Part shown: in pieces, positions 23,540 through 34,614 of the stretch
Position numbering within the stretch: the stretch's first letter is position 1
Layout of the letters: every line of letters starts with the position of its first letter
Position numbers and translations under genes: made by a program
NCBI GenBank assembly: GCA_015847255.1
Contig: JADLZK010011198.1
Location: 62,001 to 126,000 of the forward strand
DNA: 64,000 nt
Reading direction: 5' to 3'
Source: Hyparrhenia diplandra
Lineage: Eukaryota; Streptophyta; Magnoliopsida; Poales; Poaceae
Notes under the pieces: generated by a model
Database searches by the model: none
Told to the model about the DNA's origin: nothing
The model's input: only the letters and a program-made list of their open reading frames with translations

Positions 23540-26500
23540 CTACCGCAGAACCGTGCTATTTGACTCGCGCCAGATTCGTTTATTTCCGATCGTTTGTTTC
23601 CCGAAATGAGTTGAGAAACGGTGTTGTTACCCACCCTCTTTTTAATTCGCACCCCTCGAGCCGTGATGAGATGCTCACTAAAATGTCAAAATTATGATCG
23701 GAGGAATAGAATTTAGAGCAGATTTAGTAGTCCTAAAGACGGATGGATTGGATATAATATTAGGAATGGATTGGCTACAAAAACATCATGGGAACATATC
23801 ATGCAAGGACAGAGTAGTCACAAAGTGACCAATCACCTAGGAAAGACTATAACGTGCCGGCAAAAGAAGTGCCCAAGTTGACCCCAAAGAAAGATACAAT
23901 GTACAAGCCATCACAGTAGAGGACGTACCCATAGTAAGAGAATATCCGGATGTATTTCCAGAAGAGCTACCCGGGATGCCACCAGACAGGGACTTGGAGT
24001 TCATTATAGACTTAATACCGTGAACAACCCCAATAGCCAAGAGACCGTGATCGGATGGCATCAAATGAGTTGATAGAGTTGAAGAAACAGCTAAGGGAAT
24101 TGTAGGATAAAGGATACATTAGACCCAGCTCATCACCTTGGGGATCGCCAGTACTATTTGTTAAAAAGAAAGATGGCAAACCAACGCATGTGCATTGACT
24201 ACAGATCCCTAAATGAAGTCACCATCAAAAATAAGTACCCTCTTCCGAGGATAGACGATCTATTTGATCAACTAAAAGGAGCCCAATATTTATCCAAAAT
24301 AGATCTCGTGATCGCTACTACCAACTCAAGATCCGACTCGGTGATATTCAAGACGCGGCGTTTTGTAGACCCGCTATGGACAATATGAGTTTACCGATTA
24401 TGCCCTTTGATTGACAAATGCTCCCGCCTATTTCATGAACCTAATGAACAAGGTATTCATGGAGGAGTTAGATAAGTTTGTCGTAGTATTCATTGATGAC
24501 ATACTTATTTACTCAAAGAGCGTCGAAGAACATGAACAACACTCGAGAATAATCTTAAGCAAGTTAAGAGATCACCGCCTATATGCTAAATTCGGCAAGT
24601 GCGAGTTTTGGTTACAAGAAGTTGCCTTCCTAGGCCACGCCATCACGCCAGGTAAGGAGTAAAAGTAGACCCCGAGAAAATAAAGAGCAAGAATGAGAAT
24701 GGCAACAACCCACCAATGTCACGAGAAATAAGAAGTTTCTTGGGATTGGCGGGGATATTACCGAAGGTTCATCGAAGGATTCTCCAAGATTGCTAGACCC
24801 ATGACCGCACTAACGCCAGAAAGGGAAAGAATTTCTATGGATAGAAGCTTGTGAGAAGAGCTTCCAAGAGTTGAAGACAAAGCTTACACGCCCCGGTACT
24901 CACCGTGGGATATACATAAGGATTTCGTGGTATATTGCGACGCATCCCGACGCGGACTAGGATGTGTTCTAATGCAAGTAGGGAAAGTTGTGGCATACGC
25001 CGCATAACCCGAAGAAGCATGAAGAGAATTACCCCGACACACGACTTGGAACTAGCAAGAAGAGTACACGCCTCAAGATATGGAGACACTACCTCATCGG
25101 GAACAAGTGTGAGATATTCACGTATCATAAAAGCTTGAAGTATATATTCACTGCATTGCATTAAATCGAAGGCAAAGAAGATGGTCGAGTTAATAAAAGA
25201 CTATGACCTAAGTATACAGTATCACCCCCGAAAAGCCAACTCCGAAATGACGCCTCGAGTAGGAAGACCCACCAGAAGACACGTGAGAAGACCTCCGAGT
25301 AATCCCGATTGGCCCAAGAAGTAGGCAAGCTAAACCTACTCATCGGAGAACAAGGGACACTGGACACACTAAGCATACAACCTACCCTGGAACTTCAGAT
25401 CAAGGCAGCTCAAGACAATGATGACGAAACTCAAAGATTGAAGAGGTTGGTCACCCTCAAGGAGGAAGAAATGTCAGAATTCCGAATAGATGGAGAGGGA
25501 AAGCTATGGTTTAAAAATCAGATACGTATCTGTGTACCGAAGGAAGGAAATCTCAGAGATTTAATATTAGAAGAAGCACACGACACCCCGTACTCCATTC
25601 ACCCCAGAGCAACTAAGATGTACATGGATCTGAAGCAGAAATATTGGTGGAAAGGTATGAAAGCAGATATTGCTAACTTCGTAGCCAGATGTGACCCGTG
25701 TCAGAGAATCAAAGCAGAGCATCATCGACCAGCAGGATTGCTACAACCGTTACACATACCGGAATGGAAATGGGATGAGATAAGTATGGATTTCATAGTA
25801 GGACTCCCAAGAACCTCTAATGGCAACGATTCCATATGGGTAATTGTGGACCGACTAACAAAAGTAGCACACTTCATCCCCCGTGAAGACCACACTCCTG
25901 GCTCACCAACTTGCGAGGCTATACATCGATTTAAATCCTTAGGCTACACGGAGTCCCTAGTAGAATAGTGATGCACGAGAGGCTCACGGTTCACCTCAAG
26001 ATTTTGGAGAAGGTTACACTAAGCTTTGAAGACACGCCTAGACTAAAGACGCCTTACCACCCACGCACGGATGGGCAAAAACAGAACGTGTGAACGGATA
26101 TTAGAAGACATGTTGAGAGCATGCGTATTAGCCTATGGAAAGGATTGGGAACAGAGCGTATCATTTGCAGAGTTCTCCTACAATAACGACTACCAAGCCA
26201 CCCTAAAGATGTCCCCCCGTTCGAGGCCCTATATGGGCGAAAAGTGCGTAACACCATTAATGTGGTGAGGAAGTGGGAGAACGCACGTTGTTTGGACCCG
26301 ACATTATCGAGAAGCGTAAGACAAGGTAGCCATGATCCGCGAGAACCCGAATAAAGACAGAGCCAATGTAAGAGCTATGCTGACCGTAGAAGAAAAGAGT
26401 TAGAATTCCAAGTGGAGACCACGCCTACCTAAAGGTGTCACCCAAGGGGAACCGACGATTCCAAGTAAAAGGAAAGCTAGCCCCCAAGGTACATTGGACC

Positions 26501-26840
26501 GTTTGAGATCATAGAGAATCGAAAAGTAGCATATCGCCTGGCCAGCCTACCCTGTAATTGGAAGAAGTGCACAACGTATTCCAATTTATCGCAGCCTAAA
26601 GACATGCTTGTGAAGTCCCCGAGGAACAAACTCCGCTAGAAAACAAGAGACCTCCAACCGCACTGCAAGCATCAGAGAGACCAATCGAATCTTAGACGTA
26701 TTAGCAAAGAAGACAAACACGAATGACGCTAGCTAGATTTTGCCGAGTCCAATGGAGCAACCACACGTATGTATAAACATGGGAAAGAGAAGAAAGTTTG
26801 AAAAAGGAATTCCCATACCTATTCGAGGAAAGGCGAATTT
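23540..26840 (+). pseudogene. E2 pol: protease, RT, RNase H, integrase, chromodomain remnant
   Basis: Protease is read in pieces from about 23560 to 23830 (DSFISDR, then LDIILGMDWLQKH near 23750). RT is at 24110-24662: RMCIDYRSLNEVTIKNKYPL, LSKIDL, and FVVVFIDDILIYSK with the catalytic DD. RNase H follows (YYRRFIEGFSKIARP near 24750; VVYCDASRRGLGCVL near 24930). Integrase starts near 25390 with an HHCC finger (CDPCQRIK), then KWDEISMDFIVGLPR and, after a gap, ERILEDMLRACV to 26270. Near 26730-26830 one frame gives VQWSNHT and another LKKEFPYLFEE, the hallmark of the plant chromovirus chromodomain end. Frameshifts and missing segments are frequent, so no intact polyprotein is encoded. Confidence 0.85.
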
Positions 26841-26859
26841 CGAGGACGAAATTCTCTTT

Positions 26860-26872
26860 AAGGGGGTAGGTT
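26860..26872 (+). other. E2 polypurine tract
   Basis: AAGGGGGTAGGTT immediately precedes the 3' LTR start TGTAACACC, as expected for plus-strand priming. Confidence 0.75.
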
Positions 26873-29800
26873 TGTAACACCCCGATTTTTTGACCCTTTT
26901 TAAAATTCGCTAAAAATTTGAACTTTTCGATAATCGTGTTTTTAACCCAGCACCTTGGTAGTTTCTATCTATCTTGACCTCCTAAAAATATTTTTGGAGT
27001 TTTTGGTAAAAACCTAAAGTGGAGTTACATTAATAAAAGAATAGAGGAATAAGAAAAGTAAGAGAGAAAGAAAAGAAAAGGGAAAAGAGAAGAAGAAGAA
27101 AGGAGAAGAGTGAAACCGCCCCGGCCCATTCCCCCCTCTCCCCCCCCTCCCATCCTCCTTCCTTCCCGCGTGGGCCGGCCCAACTCCCCGCCAAGGCAGC
27201 CGCACGGCCCACCTCTCTTCTCTCCTCTCTATCACCAACGCTGGACCCACTCCTTCTTCCTCCTCGACGCGCCGGCGCCGTGCCGACTGGCACCCGCGGC
27301 CGGCCAAGCCCACCGCTCGCCCGTACCACCGCCGAGAGGAGAAGACCAAGGAGCAAAGGGAGCACGAAAGCACTTGCACGACTCATAAGCCAGCAACCGG
27401 GTTTCAAGACCACGTCCGGGCGCACGCCGGGCGACGACCGCCGCACGCAGCCACTCACGCTGCCGGGCGAGCCCCGCCGCACCACAATCACACGTGTGCA
27501 CGACGACGCACACAAAGAACGCATCGCGCTCGCCATTAAACGACGATGAGCCGCTCTTCCGCCGGGCGCCCGTGGCGCATCGGCGGGACGGGCGACGATC
27601 GGATGGCGTCGGGCCGTGATGTGACCGAGTGCCGCCAAGCTCGGCGGAGCACCTTTAACCGCAACACGACGACCGCCAAAGCCAAGAAGCCCACGCGCAA
27701 TCTTAACCTCGGGCCGGAATATCGGGGCGAAAAATTCGGGGATCGCCGCGCGGCGAGGCTATAAATAGCCCCGGCCGGGCTCCCCATTCCACCGAGCACC
27801 GAGAGCTCCATCAGGAGCTAGAAACACACCGTGCTCGCGCCCAACCCCTCTCCCCCCTCCTCCATTCCGCCTAGACGGATTTCCCCCCAAACCCGATTTC
27901 CGCCGCCGCCGAGCTAGGGGTTCGAAGAGCCGACGATTGATCACGGAGCGGAGCAATTGGTAGTCCGAGTCCTCTAACCCTCCTACTCTTCCCATCTTAT
28001 TAGCCCTTATTGTGAAGTACAACGGGCGGATCGAGAGCCGCCGCCGCCGACGACCGCCACACACGACGCCGCCGAGGCGGGAGCTCCGCGACCGCCGCCC
28101 CGACTTCACCATCAGTTCGGGCAGCGCGAGAGTCCGGGGACCCTCGCGCGAGCTCCCGGGGTCGGGAAGGCCCTTCCGCCAAACACGGCGAGCGCCATTG
28201 CCGGGGCACGACTGACGGCCGCGCCCTACTCGGCGGGGGACCAGAACGGCATCGATCGAGCCAACCCGAAGCCGCCGCAGGTCATCCGTCACGCCGCCGG
28301 CTCCTCCCCGTTACGCGGCCACGTGGCCGGGCCGGCCCCGGCCACCCCTCGAGGGGTGGCCGTTGGAGAAACAGAGTGGAATCAAGTAGGGTCTACCCGA
28401 GATTGTGTACCCCTAATGCTATAAGTACCAATCCGCACCTCCCGAAAAATTCCGGGAAAAATATGTAAATAAACTCCAGATCATGTGGAGATAATTGTCA
28501 TGATTTTCATTATATTTTTACATTAATAAAATAATGACATAAAAATCCCACCATGTTTATTAACTCGAATTAAACTTTGGAAAATCATAACTTCCGAACC
28601 GTAACTCCTAATTAGGTCAAACCACTTCTCAAGTATTGTCCTAAATTCGAGCTTTTATCCATTGCTACTGGTTTTATATATTATCACATGGTTCATTTTG
28701 TCGCTATTCAATTACCCTATTAATTTTGTGTAATCACCGCCGACGCGAGAGTAGCCGATTTAAGACCTCAACCAGAACTAGACGATCCCGACTCACGTCC
28801 GGAGCGGACGACAACGGTAACCAAGGCAAGTCCTTACCCCCTTAATAATGTTGACCTAATTAATCAACCTACTTTTTATAAGATGATGATCATGGTTTAT
28901 ACCGGTTATGTGAATAAAGTGATGCATGATGATATAATATGACTAAGTGAGACCAACATAACCTAATTAATGATGTGAACCATCCAACAAAAGGTGAGTG
29001 GTGATAGTCTACATGGAGGTAGACTAGTCACAATCGGGGATGAATCCCGCGAGAGATGCTCGCCCCTAAGGACCGGTTCATAGACCATCCCCCCTAGTAC
29101 GACATTCGCATGACCCACACGCCGAGATGGGACGGCGATCTCACACCCCGTTAGGTCAAAGTATAGTTTCTAACCTAGGAGGCCGGCAGAGGCAACGATC
29201 TATTGGGAGCCGACGGATGCTATGTGATCTTCCGAGGTCGGGTTGGCGTGGTTGCTATGTGATCCTCCACGTAAAACAATTGGCGCTATGATATTGTATA
29301 CACACTTATGAGTTGGGCGGATGCTATGTGATCTTCCGCGATGCTATGTGCTAATGGGATGCTAAGTGATCTTCCCATTCCCCAACCCCAGAAGTCGTGG
29401 TAGAATTATACGGAAACCTAGGATGGCTACCAAGCGGGTACGGGATCTTGTTGGACTATTCTTGCCCGGCCGATCACGAGGAGAGTATGTCCATCGTGGG
29501 GAAATTGTACACCCCTCCGCAGAGTTATTTAAATCTATTCGAATAGCCACGTCCTTGAATGGGCAACCGCTAGGACGGATCATCTATGATTAGTTTAACT
29601 CGTTGATACTAACCGTTTTGTGTCTTGTGAAGTTTACCCACCATATAATCCGATCGGAACTAGTAAGGGTAGTTTTAGAGACCGCTAGGGGCCCAAACCC
29701 TTAATAACCACCGAACCCTAGGTTTGGACTTGCCGAGTACCTTGTACTCACCCGTTGATTTTTCGGACTTCGGCTTAGAGGAGGACTTCGCCACGATGAT

Positions 29801-30165
29801 CGTGGAGGACTTCCCGCCAGAGGATTAGACGCGGATGTTTTCGGCTTTGCTAGGACTATGATGTTGATACTAGAGTTTTGACCCACGCTCAAGTATGCTT
29901 GTGGGTGTGGTAGGCTAGGACCACTAGAAGTCATGTAGGGCACTCGATAAATAAAGTGCCACAACACCCTACGCTTACCCAATGTTGTGTACTACTAAGA
30001 CTGTGACCTTTGGGCCACTAATGTAAGACCTATTAATCCTATCAATAAAGCTTCGGCACCTTTTTAAACAAATACATGTCCACTCTTGTTTTTATCAATG
30101 TATTAGCGCGTGATCCCGGCACTAATACGTAAGGTTAAGGACCCATTAAAGTGGGGGCACGATGA
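26873..30165 (+). repeat. E2 3' LTR (full length)
   Basis: This LTR is 3293 bp. The first ~1.9 kb and last ~0.3 kb match the 5' LTR; 28787-29855 has no counterpart there. The extra segment holds a run of ATGCTATGTGATCTTCC-like words near 29218-29375. The end reads GGGCACGATGA where the 5' LTR has GGGCTCGACA. Confidence 0.88.
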
Positions 30166-30170
30166 GAGGT
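30166..30170 (+). repeat. E2 target-site duplication, right copy (GAGGT)
   Basis: Identical to 18721-18725. The E1 LTR continues directly after it with CCTCCGTGC. Confidence 0.92.
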
Positions 30171-30303
30171 CCTCCGTGCTAGACCCCTCCCGAAAAGACA
30201 GATAAAAAGACATGAACACGGCATGAATTGTTAGCGATGGTTTTCATCCGTGTTTTCTGTTGCCCGACACCTCCGCCGCATGCTGAGGGGCCTTGTCCCA
30301 ACA
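30171..30303 (-). repeat. E1 5' LTR, second segment
   Basis: This matches the last 130 bases of the E1 3' LTR (6641-6766), including GAATTGTTAGCGATGG and the end CCTTGTCCCAACA. Confidence 0.88.
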
Positions 30304-31046
30304 ATGCTGATGTGGATGCTTTGCATGTCAAGAGAAATAGATAGTGGGGTTGATAGTGGGATCACGAGGTGGGACGCTTTTGCATATCAAGAGAATTAGC
30401 TTAATGGGCTTTTATTCTTATATGAGTACTAGGAGAATTCCCAGCGTATTGCTCTTGGGTATACAAGAGAAAATACGAAAAAAATTGATTAGATGTCAGC
30501 TTCATTATACGAATGAGTTTGACGGTGGATGGAGTCATCATGGAAATGGCTTGATGTGATGCATTAAAGGAATCAAGAGGAGAATATAGTCACAACTGTA
30601 TAGGAATGTGCACAACGTATAGAGAAATTAAAGAATATATAAGATTTATCTTATCTTATCCGTATAGTTTTTTTTTTTTTTTCTATTTTTTTCCTCTTTT
30701 CCCTTTTTCTATTTTCTTTTTTCTTTTTATATTTTCTGTTTCTTTGTTTTTCTTTTTTCTTTTTCCCCTTTTGCTCTCCTCATTCGACCACACACGGACG
30801 CAGACAACCTTATCCATTCGGACCGTGCTGCCACGGCTCCTCCGCAGACCCCTCCCCGCGAGGTCGCGAGGGCCGTCGCCTCGGACAAATCAAAGATTCA
30901 ATTAAACTCTATTGGGGATTAAAAACTGAAAAGGGATATTATCATGGAAGAAAAACCTAGAAAATGTAATAACGTACTAAACAATATTTGTTCCGATATG
31001 CTTAAAACAATGAGGATTTGTTCTCCAACGAAAGAAGAAAGTGGAC
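30304..31046. other. Repeat-derived intergenic DNA with pyrimidine tract
   Basis: The first part carries two diverged copies of a word (TTTGCATGTCAAGAGAAAT-like, at about 30320 and 30378) that also occurs left of E1 (about 6108) and near 35205. This suggests E1 landed in an older repeat, possibly a Helitron-like or other non-autonomous element. Bases 30665-30780 are an almost pure T/C tract. No gene was found. Confidence 0.45.
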
Positions 31047-31429
31047 AATCACTACCGACAATGCTCATTCGCCGCCGAGCGCCGCGGTCTTTTGCCGGCG
31101 CCTGAAAATCGCGGCGCTTCGGCAACGGTGCCCTTCCCCGCGGCGGGCGGATCGCGCTTCGGTGAAACCCTTCGGCAAAGACTGCGGGTTTCGCCGCGGC
31201 GGGCGCTTCGTAACGTTATCACTTCGGCAAAGGTGACCTTTACCGAAAGCGTGGGTGCTCGGCAAATCTAAATGCTCGCTGAAGGTTGATGGGCACCGAA
31301 CGTCCGTCCCCCCTACCGTGGCTTTTGCCTAGCGCCTGCCGTTCACGCTCGGCAAAAAAATAGGTCACGAGCGCCCCATCAAGACCGCCTCGGCAAAGGG
31401 GTTCTCGAGCGCCCATCCCGGCGCTCGGT

Positions 31430-32200
31430 GAACCAAATTTTTTTTTGATTTTGGCTCCCATTTTTTTACGTAGCTTTGGTAGGGATCTATTGCCAACATA
31501 TTGAAAATTTAGATCAATTTGAGGCGCCATGCAAGTGCTCACATATGAAATATCGAAGGCCTAGTTCACGAGCCACGATGACTTAGTTCTTGGGGTGGAT
31601 TGTTTTAAAATTCCAAAAAGCGAGGCCAAGTCGAAAAATTTGAAACTTGTCAGATTGTCTTGTTATGGTAGGTGTAGCCTATGAAAAATTTGAGAAGCGT
31701 TTCATTGGCGTTTTCCGTTTATGATTCTTTGAAACCCAAGACATAGAGATGTCTTGGGTTTCAAAGAATCCTAAACGGAAACGTCACGAAACGTTCTCAA
31801 TTTTTTTTCATAGGCTACACCTACCATAACAAGACAACTGGACAAGTTTCAAATTTTTCTGACTTGGCCTCGCTTTTTTTTGGAATTTTAAAACAATCCA
31901 CCAAGAATTAAGTCATCGTGGCTCGTGGAACTAGGCCTTCGATATTTCATGTGAGCACTTGCATGGCGCTCAAATTGCGCTCCCTAAGAAGAATATTAAT
32001 TTTCCATTCACCTTTTTCCAACGATTGTAATGACTTGCAGTTCAAATTCGCTTTTCAAAAAATAATTCAAAAAATAGACATAGACACTATAAATATAGCA
32101 AAAAGTACGGAAAAATCTAAATTTTCAATATGTTGGCAATAGATCCCTACCAAAGCTACAGAAAAAAATGGGAGCCAAAATAAAAAAAAATTGGTTCACC
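31430..32200. repeat. Long inverted repeat inside the CACTA element
   Basis: The arms meet at 31745-31748 (AGAG loop), with GAAACCCAAGACAT on one side and ATGTCTTGGGTTTC on the other. Complementarity extends out through TAGGCTACACCTACCATAAC, TTCGATATTTCAT and GGGAGCCAAAAT to about 31430 and 32200. The right arm carries roughly 130 extra bases (about 31983-32118). Transcribed across, this would fold into a very long hairpin. Confidence 0.88.
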
Positions 32201-32466
32201 GAAGCCGAGGTGGGCGCCTAAGAAACCGAAACTTTGCCGCCGAGCGGGTGGCACCCGCCGCTCGGCAAAGGTGTTTCCCCGCAAGAAGGTGCTTTTTCCC
32301 GTTTTTTTTTGGCGGTACGGTGAAAAGGAAATTCTTTTGGAGGGAAACGGGGAAAAAACAAAAAAATTTACTTGCCCGTAGCGAAAGTCGTGGGCGCTCG
32401 GCAAAGAACTAGGGTTCCTTCTTTGCCCCGGCGAGGTCTTCCGCTCGGAAAGATTGCCTTTAATTA

Positions 32467-33800
32467 TTGACTCAAGTACTCACTCTTAGCTCTCACTCTC
32501 ACTGTCTCACACTCGCTCTCCACACTCACCACGCCGCCCTTGCCCCTCGTCCGCCCGCCCCGTCCCCGTCGCCAAGCGCCGCCGCCGGCTCATCCCGCGC
32601 GGCGGCCCCCCGGCCTCCGTCGTCGGAGCGGGGGGAGGGAGGGAGGACGCGCCCGCGTGCCCGCCCCCGCGCCCCATCCCCATCCCAGACGCGCCGCCCT
32701 CATCGCGGGGCCGCGCACGCCCCGTCGCCGTCGTCGAAAGGGGAGGAGGGAGGGCGCGGACCGCGCCGAATCGATCCCGGCCCGAAGCCACGACGGCCGG
32801 AGTCCCGGCCCGGCGCCGCCCCCTCGTCCCGCGGGCCCGCCGCCGACGGCCCCGTCCCGTCGCCGGGGCGAGGGGAGGAGGGGAGGACGCGCCACACCCC
32901 CGGCCCCGTCGTCGGACGGGGAGGAGGGGAGGACGCGCGCGCCGCCCGCGCTTCGCCCACGCCCGTCCTCGCCGGGCCACCGCCGCCCCCGCCCACCGCG
33001 CCCCATCCCCGCCCCGCGGCCGCATAAAGCGGGGGAGAAGAAGGAGAGGAGGAGGACGCCCGCCCCGTCCCGTCCCAGCTGGTGCCGCCCCGCAAGTCAA
33101 GGGAAGAAGAAGGAAAGGAGGACGCCCGCCCCGCTGCTGCCACTGTCCTCGACGCCGTGCCGCTCATCGGTGCGTCGGCGACGAGCATCCACTAGGTAAC
33201 CTCATGCCTCCTATTCCATTCATGCTTTGTAAAGTAGTAGTTTAGTTAAATTGGTGGTAGTTGTTGTTGCCGGGCCGCCTTGCCGTTGAGTTCAATGCAT
33301 ATGCAAGTGTGGTTGCCGGTCATCGTGCCGTTATGTTTATTGCAGGTTTTGGAAAGCTCACCGTGTAGGGAGGTGCTGCCGAAATTTTGAACTAACCTCT
33401 ATGCTATTTTTTTTCGCAGAATACGGCACCGGCAATGCAAAGAAAACACGGCCGGAGGAACCGACGGTTCCTAGCACCGCTGGCGAAGTCCGGTTTGTCC
33501 TTGCCACCTCGCTCCTCGCTCCCCTCCCTTTGCCGGCGCTCGTTCTACCTACTCCCCGTGAGTATAAAAATCGATTGTTTTCGCTTTTTGCGCAAATCCT
33601 TTCTAACACATTTAAGCGGCTCTTTTTGGTTTTGCAAGGTAACCGTTCGGCGGGTTCGAATCCTACTCCTCGGCGGCCGCAGAAGGCCTACCCTCACCAG
33701 CGTTCAATACCCACCGAGGCGAAGGCCCAACGTCTTGAGATGCAAAGTGGTAGGGCTTGTTGGACTTGTGTTGTGAACTTGTGGAGACAATTATGCACTT
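32467..33800 (+). other. GC-rich exon-like segment within the CACTA element
   Basis: A Pro/Arg/Ser-rich open stretch (32467-33199) is followed by an AT-rich gap with a GT start near 33195 (ACTAGGTAACC) and possible acceptors TTGCAG near 33344 and TTCGCAG near 33418, then a second open stretch (33401-33805). This looks like a transcribed gene piece with one or more introns, perhaps a captured host fragment. I recognise no protein domain in any frame, so the coding status is uncertain. Confidence 0.35.
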
Positions 33801-34614
33801 TGTGAACTTGAGACACTTTTAGCACTTTTGGATGTGAACTTGTGATGCACTTGTGACATTTATGCAATATATATTGTGCTTGTTGTGGTGAATGTGCCAG
33901 ATGTTGTATCTATGTGTTGGATATGATATATATGTGATTTTGATTGTTTGTCAAGGTGGAATTTAAAAAAAAAAAAAAACCCTGTTTTCTGTTGCTTTGC
34001 CAAGCGCAAACGACCATTACGCTCGGCAAAGGGAAGATTTGCCGAGCGCCATGGCCAGGACGCTCGGCAAAGCCGAGACACGCTACCGAAATCATGGTTC
34101 CTAGCTTTGCCGAGCGCGTAACCATGGCGCTCGGCAAAGGCTGTAATTTCACCGAGAAGGGGTCTACGACGCTCGGGAACTTCCCCTGCTTTGCCGAGCG
34201 GGGAAGGGTTTGACGCGGGAAGTAGTCTTCTTTGCCGAAGCTGGGGAGGTTTTGGCTCGGGAAGTACCCTACTATGCCGAGCGCGGGAGGGTTTTGGCGC
34301 TCGGCAAATGTTGACCTTTGCCGAGTGGTTCCCGCTCGGCGAAGATTGGCGTCGTGACGTCACCAATAACGTTAACGTCTCGTTTGACATAACGGAGACG
34401 ATACTTTGCCGAGCGGGGGTGTCGGAGCTCGGCAAACTTGTCACGGAAGATGCCGAAGCGAGGCGACAAAAGAAGCTCGGCGAAAATCTTCGCCGTCAAA
34501 ATTTTCGCCGAGCTCCGTTTCCCTAGCGCGCCGGGAAGCCTTCGCCGAGCGCTTTATGGGCTTTTCCCGAGCGCCCGTGCCGCCGGGCGAAGGAGGCGCC
34601 GCCCGGTAGTGAAT

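Larger units (their letters stand above)
18726..30165 (+). mobile_element. E2: chromovirus-type Ty3/gypsy retrotransposon nested in the E1 LTR
   Basis: LTRs start TGTAACACCCCG at 18726 and 26873. Downstream of the left LTR is a tRNA-Met-like primer site; before the right LTR is a purine tract. The plus strand carries an extra 5' reading, gag, protease, RT, RNase H, integrase and a chromodomain remnant, in that order. The long (2.2-3.3 kb) LTRs starting TGTAACACCCC and the chromodomain point to a Tekay/Del-like chromovirus. The 5-bp duplication GAGGT is perfect, so the element is complete in extent, though its genes are broken. Confidence 0.92.
6152..30303 (-). mobile_element. E1: Tat-lineage Ty3/gypsy retrotransposon, split by E2
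   Basis: Two LTR copies beginning TGTTGAATC and ending TGTCCCAACA on the plus strand bound the element. gag-pol lies on the minus strand, so the element is in minus orientation: 3' LTR at 6152-6766, 5' LTR at 18240-18725 plus 30171-30303. The 5' LTR is interrupted by element E2. Between pol and the 3' LTR is a long region with an antisense (plus-strand) gene, as in Grande/RIRE2-type Tat elements. The five bases outside the two ends (ACTTT, ATGCT) do not match, so the target duplication is either decayed or misplaced. Without E2 the element is about 12.7 kb. Confidence 0.88.
31050..34611. mobile_element. Non-autonomous CACTA (En/Spm) transposon
   Basis: The left end is CACTACCG (31050) and the right end CGGTAGTG (to 34611), flanked by the 3-bp duplication AAT at 31047-31049 and 34612-34614. 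Both ends carry many short subterminal repeats around CTTTGCCGAGCG and its complement CGCTCGGCAAAG, a signature of grass CACTA elements. At 3.56 kb it shows no transposase domain, so it would depend on an enzyme from elsewhere. The interior holds a long palindrome and a GC-rich, possibly captured, segment. Confidence 0.9.

Noticed and set aside
29180..29380. Possible CRISPR-like repeat array
   Set aside because: The words are diverged, irregularly spaced and inside a plant LTR. CRISPR arrays do not occur in nuclear plant DNA.
28787..29855. Separate transposon inserted in the E2 3' LTR
   Set aside because: No terminal repeats or target duplication were found at either edge, so a deletion in the other LTR is the simpler reading.
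30606..30905. Phe/Ser-rich 99-residue reading resembling a membrane protein
   Set aside because: It is the translation of a T/C tract, not a gene.
32507..33199. Several 130-220-residue proline/arginine-rich readings on both strands
   Set aside because: All phases are open because the block is extremely GC-rich. I kept only the exon-like observation, not a protein call.
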